Source: an uncultured bacterium (GTDB taxonomy: Bacteria; Patescibacteriota; Minisyncoccia; Phycocordibacterales; CAIZLB01). From it: a stretch of 9,441 nucleotides of DNA. A program made the translations under genes and the position numbers. Shown here piece after piece: positions 5,681-9,441 of this stretch (the first letter of the stretch is position 1; every line of letters starts with the position of its first letter). The notes beneath the pieces are model-generated. The model was not told where the DNA came from, did no database searches, and worked only from the letters and a program-made list of their open reading frames with translations. Where the stretch lies: NCBI GenBank assembly GCA_903864515.1, contig CAIPFZ010000075.1:1-9441 (forward strand). Reading direction: 5' to 3'.

Positions 5681-5703
5681 AACTTAAATTATATATTTAA
5701 GTT
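5681..5703. repeat. perfect inverted repeat abutting the DUF192 -10
   Basis: AACTTAAAT (5681-5689) and ATTTAAGTT (5695-5703) are exact reverse complements around TATAT. The repeat is directly preceded by the palindrome GTTTTAAAAC (5674-5683). Its last base is the first base of the proposed -10 at 5703-5708. It has almost no G/C, so it would be a poor terminator; a regulator site is more likely. Confidence 0.5.
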
Positions 5704-5708
5704 ACAAT
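5703..5708 (+). promoter_or_regulatory. -10 of the DUF192 gene
   Basis: TACAAT (5/6) lies 4 nt before the ATG at 5713 and 7 nt before the ATG at 5716. This predicts a start of transcription at or next to the second ATG. No convincing -35 is seen. Confidence 0.5.
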
Positions 5709-5712
5709 CATT

Positions 5713-6291
5713 ATGATGAAATTAAGATCATTTATTCTATCGGAAAGACCTGAAGATAGACTTAGGAACAGACTTGTAATCTTAGGTTTTATTGCATTCA
5801 CAATTGTCGTGTCTTATATCGTCTACGGTAGTGTTGCGTATGGGTTAAGTAAAATAAATGTATATTATCCGAATGAAAATACATATGTATTTACCCATAA
5901 ATCTGATGACCCTTTAAAGTCCATGGAGATTGTTTGTGGTCAGGGTAATAAATTTAAGACCTACACAGTTGAAGACGAGCATGATAGAGATAAAGGGTTA
6001 AGTGTTTTTGATAGTATAAAGGATAGTGAAGCTATGATGTTTGTTTTTGAGACTCCAGGTAAGTATTCATTTTGGATGAAGGGTATGAAATTCCCTATAG
6101 ATATTGTGTGGTTAGATAATGAAGGGAAAATTGTGGATATAAAGAGACATGTTGCAACAAGTACTTATCCAGAATTATTTGCTCCAGATAGTGATTCTAC
6201 CTATGTAGTAGAGCTTAATGCGGGTGTATCTGAAAGACTAAAAATTAAAATTGGGGACATCTGTAATTTTGATTTATCCACTCTCAAATAG
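5713..6291 (+). CDS. membrane-anchored DUF192 protein
   Basis: A 192-aa protein (191 from the second ATG at 5716, which the -10 spacing favours). Basic residues near the N-terminus and one hydrophobic helix (about 21-43) anchor it, with the rest probably outside the cytoplasm. A linker (50-82) precedes a DUF192 domain at about 84-185. Its conserved elements are RDKGLS (92-97), MMFVF (108-112), FWMKGMKFPIDIVWLD (120-135), VVELNAG (165-171) and IGDIC (180-184). DUF192 proteins are small beta-barrel domains common in bacteria and archaea, with no agreed function. One Cys lies in the linker (75) and one near the end (184), far apart; whether they pair is unknown. It starts 48 bp after the oxidoreductase and has its own promoter. 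Confidence 0.88.
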   Translation: MMKLRSFILSERPEDRLRNRLVILGFIAFTIVVSYIVYGSVAYGLSKINVYYPNENTYVFTHKSDDPLKSMEIVCGQGNKFKTYTVEDEHDRDKGLSVFDSIKDSEAMMFVFETPGKYSFWMKGMKFPIDIVWLDNEGKIVDIKRHVATSTYPELFAPDSDSTYVVELNAGVSERLKIKIGDICNFDLSTLK

Positions 6292-6292
6292 A

Positions 6293-6315
6293 CCCTAAAA
6301 AACGAGGTGATAGGG
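6293..6315 (+). terminator. weak terminator-like stem after DUF192
   Basis: CCCTA (6293-6297) and TAGGG (6311-6315) form a 5-bp stem with a 13-nt loop, 2 nt after the stop codon. The downstream sequence is T-rich (TTTTAATTTCTTT) but not an uninterrupted run. A real terminator is possible, but the stem is short. Confidence 0.3.
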
Positions 6316-6434
6316 GGCTTGCATTTTAATTTCTTTACATACAGAAAAAATTGTATTTTGTTTCATTTTTCCGGAGTTATCCACTACTTTTTTTTCAGAT
6401 AAGTTATAAAATGTATAACACTCGTTCACCTGTT

Positions 6435-6463
6435 CTGATAAACTGGGCGAGATAGCATAAAAT
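6435..6463 (+). promoter_or_regulatory. tentative nrdJ promoter
   Basis: CTGATA (6435-6440, 4/6) and TAAAAT (6458-6463, 5/6) are 17 bp apart. Transcription would start near 6470 and give a leader of about 60 nt, longer than for other genes here. Alternatives closer to the ATG are TATTAA (6508-6513) and AATTAT (6518-6523). The choice is uncertain. Confidence 0.3.
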
Positions 6464-6493
6464 TGCGTTTGACTAAGTTACGCTTCTACGCAA
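6463..6493. repeat. inverted repeat with two alternative right arms upstream of nrdJ
   Basis: TTGCGT (6463-6468) pairs perfectly with ACGCAA (6488-6493). Its GCGT core can instead pair with ACGC at 6480-6483, because TACGC occurs twice, at 6479-6483 and 6487-6491. The site lies 40-70 bp before the nrdJ ATG and could be an operator or a switchable leader structure. Confidence 0.45.
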
Positions 6494-6532
6494 GATAGTT
6501 TGCTGATTATTAAAGTTAATTATTTATGATTT

Positions 6533-8977
6533 ATGGCATCACCAAAGAAGAAAATCGTTAAGAAAACAACGGTAAAGACAATCAAAAACGTTGTTAAAAA
6601 GGAGATAAAGCAAAACATTCCTAAACCTGAAGTGAAGGCAAAGGTTGAAGTTGTAATACCAGAAGAAAAAATAGAAAAAACAGAGAAGAAAACATATTTG
6701 GTAAAGCGTATTATAAAAAGGAGTGGGGAAGTAGTTGCTTTTGATTTTGAAAGAATTGTGAGTGCTATACATAAAGCTATGGATGCCGTAGGAGAAGGGT
6801 CAGAGGAGGAGGCATCTCTAGTTGCTAATAAAGTTTATGCGGATCTTGTCAGGGTTTCTAAAAAATATAAGAATTTTATTCCAGACGTTGAGGGTATTCA
6901 AGATACTATTGAGGGGGAATTGATTTCAAGTGATTATCCAAAATCAGCAAAATCTTTCATTTTGTATCGTGCAGAGAGATCTAAACAAAGAGAGAAAAAT
7001 ATTGCAGTTCCTGCGCACGTAAAGGCTCTAGCTGAAGAAAGTAAGAAGGCCTTTAGAAATCCACTTGGTGAATTTGTCTACTATAGAACATATTCAAGAT
7101 GGATTGAAGAAGAGTTTAGGCGTGAGACTTGGACAGAAACTGTGAATAGATTTATGTCTTTCATGAAGGAGAATATGGGAGATAAGCTTACAGAAAAAGA
7201 GTATGAAGAAGTTCATCAGGGAATCTTTAATCAAGAGGCAATGCCTTCAATGAGATTATTGCAGTTTGCTGGTCCCGCTGCAAGAAGAAATCATGCATCA
7301 GTTTATAATTGTTCATTTATTGCACCACAATGTTTTCAAGACTTTGCGGAAATAATGTTCTTGTCTATGTCTGGAGCAGGAGTTGGTTTTTCAGCAGAAA
7401 GTTATGCAGCTCAATCACTACCTCAAATTCAATATCAAAAGAAAGTTAAGGCAATTGATTATGTAGTTGAAGATACTAGGGAGGGTTGGTCTGATTCATT
7501 GTCATTTGGAATGGAGAAATGGTTTCAAGGATATGATGTAAAATTTGATTATTCAAAATTGCGTCCCGCTGGCGCACGTCTTAAGACTACTGGAGGAAAG
7601 AGTTCAGGTGCAGATCCATTGGTGCAGATTCATCAGTTCGTAAAAAACAAAATCCTTTCAAGACAAGGTCAACACTTAAGTAATCTAGATGTTCATGATG
7701 TTGTTTGTATGATCGGTATGGGTGTTGTATCAGGAGGTGTAAGAAGAACAGCTCTTATTTCAGTATTTGATCCAAAGGATGAGGCAATAAGAAATTGTAA
7801 ATCAGGACAATTTTGGATGGCAGAACCTCAAAGATCTTTGGCTAATAACTCAGCTGTATATGACCAAAGGCCAACTAATGCAGAATTCTTGGAGGGCTGG
7901 ATTGAACTAGTTAAAAGTGGATCAGGGGAGCCTGGGATATTTAATAGAGGGGGTCTTAAGCATTCAATGCCAGAGTCTCGCGCAAAACTATCAGAAGGGT
8001 GGTGGGATAAATTTGGAACTAATCCATGTGGAGAAATCATCCTAAGACCAAAGCAGTTCTGTAACCTTTCAGAGGTTGTAGCAAGACATGAAGATACAAA
8101 GAAGGATTTGATGAGAAAGATTAGAATTGCAACAATTATTGGAACATATCAATCAACATTCTCAGACTTTATATACCTTTCTCCTGAATGGAAGAAAAAC
8201 TGTGATGAGGAGAGACTCTTGGGTGTTTCAATTACAGGTATGTGGGACTGTCCTGCAGTTAGAGATGCTGCAACTTTAAGAGAGCTTAGAGAAGAAACTG
8301 TTAGGGTAAACAAAATTTATGCAAAGAGATTTGGTATTAACTCCTCAGCTGCAATTACATGTGTTAAGCCATCCGGAAACTTGTCACAAACTGTAGATTG
8401 TTCATCTGGAATGCATGCAAGACATTCAGAGTATTATATAAGACGTGTTAGAATTTCTGCTACAGACTCATTGTTTAAAATGATGAAGGATCAAGGTGTT
8501 CCTTATCACCCTGAAGTGGGACAGACAAATGAAAATGCAACAACTTATGTTATTGATTTTCCAGTAAAGGCTCCTGCTGACTCTAAGTTTAAGGATGATC
8601 TTTCTGCAATAGATCAATTGGAATTTTGGAAGTTGGTAAAGGTAAACTACACACACCATAATCCTTCCGTAACAATTTCAGTTGGAGATAGTGAGTGGGT
8701 TGAAGTTGCAAACTGGGTTTATAAGAATTGGGATATTGTTGGAGGACTTTCTTTCCTACCAAAATCAAATCACGTATATCAATTAGCACCATATGAGACT
8801 ATTACAAAAGAAAAATATGATGAGCTTCTTGCAAAATACAAAGATTTGGATTTCTCAAAGATAGTTATTTACGAGAAATTGGACGAGACTGATGTAAAAT
8901 CAGAACTAGCATGTGCTGGAGGAAAGTGTGAGACGGAAGATATTCCAACTGCTTCTGGTGTATCAGTTTCAGCGTAA
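6533..8977 (+). CDS. nrdJ: adenosylcobalamin-dependent ribonucleoside-triphosphate reductase (class II)
   Basis: An 814-aa monomer-type class II reductase (RTPR family) that converts NTPs to dNTPs using B12-generated thiyl radical chemistry. Residues 1-54 are a Lys/Val-rich low-complexity tail. An ATP-cone allosteric domain follows (about 55-150, VKRSG-like start, ending FILYRAERSKQ). RTPR-specific FVYYRTYSRW and RRETWTETV are at 181-204. Catalytic residues by analogy with the Lactobacillus leichmannii enzyme: Cys260 in YNCSFIA, thiyl Cys499 with Asn497 and Glu501 in TNPCGE, and Cys510 in FCNLSEV. The 499-510 spacing equals the 408-419 spacing of that enzyme. The redox-shuttle pair CAGGKC (Cys794, Cys799) is followed by 15 more residues. 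No intein or frameshift is seen. ATG 6533 has no Shine-Dalgarno; the next gene is separated by a terminator. Confidence 0.95.
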   Translation: MASPKKKIVKKTTVKTIKNVVKKEIKQNIPKPEVKAKVEVVIPEEKIEKTEKKTYLVKRIIKRSGEVVAFDFERIVSAIHKAMDAVGEGSEEEASLVANKVYADLVRVSKKYKNFIPDVEGIQDTIEGELISSDYPKSAKSFILYRAERSKQREKNIAVPAHVKALAEESKKAFRNPLGEFVYYRTYSRWIEEEFRRETWTETVNRFMSFMKENMGDKLTEKEYEEVHQGIFNQEAMPSMRLLQFAGPAARRNHASVYNCSFIAPQCFQDFAEIMFLSMSGAGVGFSAESYAAQSLPQIQYQKKVKAIDYVVEDTREGWSDSLSFGMEKWFQGYDVKFDYSKLRPAGARLKTTGGKSSGADPLVQIHQFVKNKILSRQGQHLSNLDVHDVVCMIGMGVVSGGVRRTALISVFDPKDEAIRNCKSGQFWMAEPQRSLANNSAVYDQRPTNAEFLEGWIELVKSGSGEPGIFNRGGLKHSMPESRAKLSEGWWDKFGTNPCGEIILRPKQFCNLSEVVARHEDTKKDLMRKIRIATIIGTYQSTFSDFIYLSPEWKKNCDEERLLGVSITGMWDCPAVRDAATLRELREETVRVNKIYAKRFGINSSAAITCVKPSGNLSQTVDCSSGMHARHSEYYIRRVRISATDSLFKMMKDQGVPYHPEVGQTNENATTYVIDFPVKAPADSKFKDDLSAIDQLEFWKLVKVNYTHHNPSVTISVGDSEWVEVANWVYKNWDIVGGLSFLPKSNHVYQLAPYETITKEKYDELLAKYKDLDFSKIVIYEKLDETDVKSELACAGGKCETEDIPTASGVSVSA

Positions 8978-9011
8978 GTTTTGCTAAGGTTTGGGTTATA
9001 AAAAAGCAAAT

Positions 9012-9049
9012 AAAGATACGTGATTTCATAAAAGATTTCACGTATTTTT
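9012..9049 (+). terminator. intrinsic terminator of nrdJ
   Basis: ATACGTGA (9016-9023) pairs exactly with TCACGTAT (9038-9045). The stem extends by a G-T and A-T pairs (AAAG against TTTT) around a 14-nt loop. TTTTG then TTTT follow on the + strand. It lies 35-70 bp after the nrdJ stop. Confidence 0.75.
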
Positions 9050-9087
9050 GTTTTGAAAGTTATCCCCATTTATACCCACCCAACCCC

Positions 9088-9116
9088 TTACAATACAATC
9101 ATATAAATAGTATTAT
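9088..9116 (+). promoter_or_regulatory. putative promoter of the secreted-protein gene
   Basis: TTACAA (9088-9093) and TATTAT (9111-9116, 5/6) are 17 bp apart. Transcription would start near 9123 and give a leader of about 75 nt. The leader would contain the strong hairpin at 9129-9159. The region is very AT-rich, so other -10 choices exist. Confidence 0.4.
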
Positions 9117-9128
9117 ATATACATAACA

Positions 9129-9159
9129 TTCCTCGTTTCTTTGAAAAAGAAACGAGGAA
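9129..9159 (+). repeat. strong stem-loop in the leader of the secreted-protein gene
   Basis: A perfect 13-bp stem: TTCCTCGTTTCTT (9129-9141) with AAGAAACGAGGAA (9147-9159) around TGAAA. No T-run follows on either strand, so it is not a usual terminator. It sits 38 bp before the ATG, just after the proposed transcription start. A 5'-end stabiliser or translation-control structure is plausible. Confidence 0.7.
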
Positions 9160-9197
9160 GAATTGGATGAAAAGAGGGAGAAACTTCTTGCAAAATT

Positions 9198-9441
9198 ATG
9201 AACTATTTATCAATCAATAAAATATTAAAACAAAATAGTATTTTATTGCTCGGTATAATCTCTTTCTTCTCTTTTTTCTTTCCACATACTACCAACGCTT
9301 CCATGCTAACCCCTGGCAACATCACCACCTGTGGTGAGCTTGGAATACCAGGGGAATATACACTACAAAATGATTTAACAACAAGTGGTACCTCCACTTG
9401 CTTCTACATATCATCTGATAACATAACAATCAATGGTAATG
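9198..9441 (+). CDS. secreted, probably beta-helix protein, N-terminal part
   Basis: The frame runs off the window end; 81 complete codons are visible. Residues 1-34 form a signal peptide: MNYLSINKILKQ, a hydrophobic core ILLLGIISFFSFFF (15-28), and a likely cleavage after TNA (32-34). The mature start SMLTPGNITTCGELGIPGEY leads into YTLQNDLTTSGTSTCFYISS and NITING. The pattern 'C..L..pG.Y.L..dl....sC..I...nitI.GN' is typical of the first rungs of right-handed parallel beta-helix (pectate-lyase-like) surface proteins, and the two cysteines (45, 68) may pair. Codons ending in C (ACC, ATC, AAC, TTC) are far commoner than in the other genes here. No Shine-Dalgarno stands at normal distance; AGGGAG lies 17 nt away. 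Function beyond secretion is unknown. Confidence 0.75.
   Translation, partial: MNYLSINKILKQNSILLLGIISFFSFFFPHTTNASMLTPGNITTCGELGIPGEYTLQNDLTTSGTSTCFYISSDNITINGN

Larger units (their letters stand above)
6292..6532. other. intergenic control region upstream of nrdJ
   Basis: This is the longest gene-free stretch, 241 bp. It holds a weak terminator-like stem (6293-6315), T-rich tracts, a DnaA-box-like TTATCCACT (6377-6385), AT-rich hexamers TATAAA (6405-6410) and TATAAC (6414-6419), a tentative promoter (6435-6463) and an inverted repeat (6463-6493). I looked for cobalamin-riboswitch landmarks, suitable because the enzyme needs B12, and for a tRNA, and found neither. No NrdR-type box pair is evident. 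Confidence 0.6.

Noticed and set aside
6295..6366. 23-codon - strand ORF in the nrdJ upstream region
   Set aside because: Short, without a clear promoter, and overlapping terminator-like sequence; indistinguishable from chance.
6292..6532. Cobalamin riboswitch upstream of the B12-dependent reductase
   Set aside because: No B12-box or the other conserved core segments are visible; a covariance-model search could still find a short variant.
6533..8977. Intein or split in nrdJ
   Set aside because: The catalytic motifs follow one another with normal spacing and no intein splice motifs are present.
9203..9397. 64-codon open frame on the - strand at the window end
   Set aside because: The + strand frame has a clean signal peptide and beta-helix pattern; the antisense frame has nothing recognisable.
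1..9441. CRISPR array, insertion sequence, tRNA or rRNA
   Set aside because: No regularly spaced repeats, transposase-like protein, cloverleaf or rRNA-like sequence was seen on either strand.

Overview
The window is AT-rich bacterial chromosome with short intergenic gaps, standard-code genes and almost no Shine-Dalgarno sites. The gene content suggests a Patescibacteria (CPR, Parcubacteria-like) genome. It holds a DUF5652 protein, a membrane-anchored DUF192 protein, a monomeric B12-dependent ribonucleotide reductase with an ATP-cone, and two apparently lineage-specific proteins of unknown function. The taxonomic call is inference from gene content and style; no rRNA or other marker is present.

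Layout. (1) 20-2808, + strand: an RDD membrane protein with a C-terminal soluble domain, the replication-associated AAA+ ATPase RarA, and a two-TM DUF5652 protein with a cysteine-rich tail. (2) 2911-4272, - strand, convergent to block 1 across an 18-bp bidirectional terminator hairpin: a 49-aa membrane peptide, a polytopic membrane protein with a CPVC motif directly behind it, then a helical cytosolic protein of unknown function. (3) 4336-6291, + strand, divergent from block 2 across 63 bp that carries both promoters: an aquaporin-family channel whose second NPA lacks the usual arginine, an NQO1/KefF-like flavodoxin-fold oxidoreductase, and a DUF192 protein. (4) 6533-8977: class II ribonucleoside-triphosphate reductase nrdJ with all expected catalytic cysteines, preceded by a 241-bp intergenic region with DnaA-box-like 9-mers and an inverted repeat. 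(5) 9198 to the window end: the start of a secreted, probably beta-helical protein with different codon use.

The most striking genome-wide signal is architectural. Most start codons sit about 4-9 nt downstream of a -10 hexamer, several of them exact TATAAT or extended -10 (TGnTATAAT), and lack a Shine-Dalgarno sequence. This predicts leaderless or near-leaderless mRNAs as the default. Several promoters also carry inverted repeats placed on the -35, the -10 or the start codon, which look like operators.

Functionally, RarA and NrdJ belong to DNA replication/repair and dNTP supply. The middle block is a group of membrane and redox proteins (CPVC protein, channel with cysteine tail, NAD(P)H-type oxidoreductase). 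A shared thiol/redox role is possible, but this is inference. I see no CRISPR array, transposon, tRNA or rRNA, and no clearly new multi-gene defence system.
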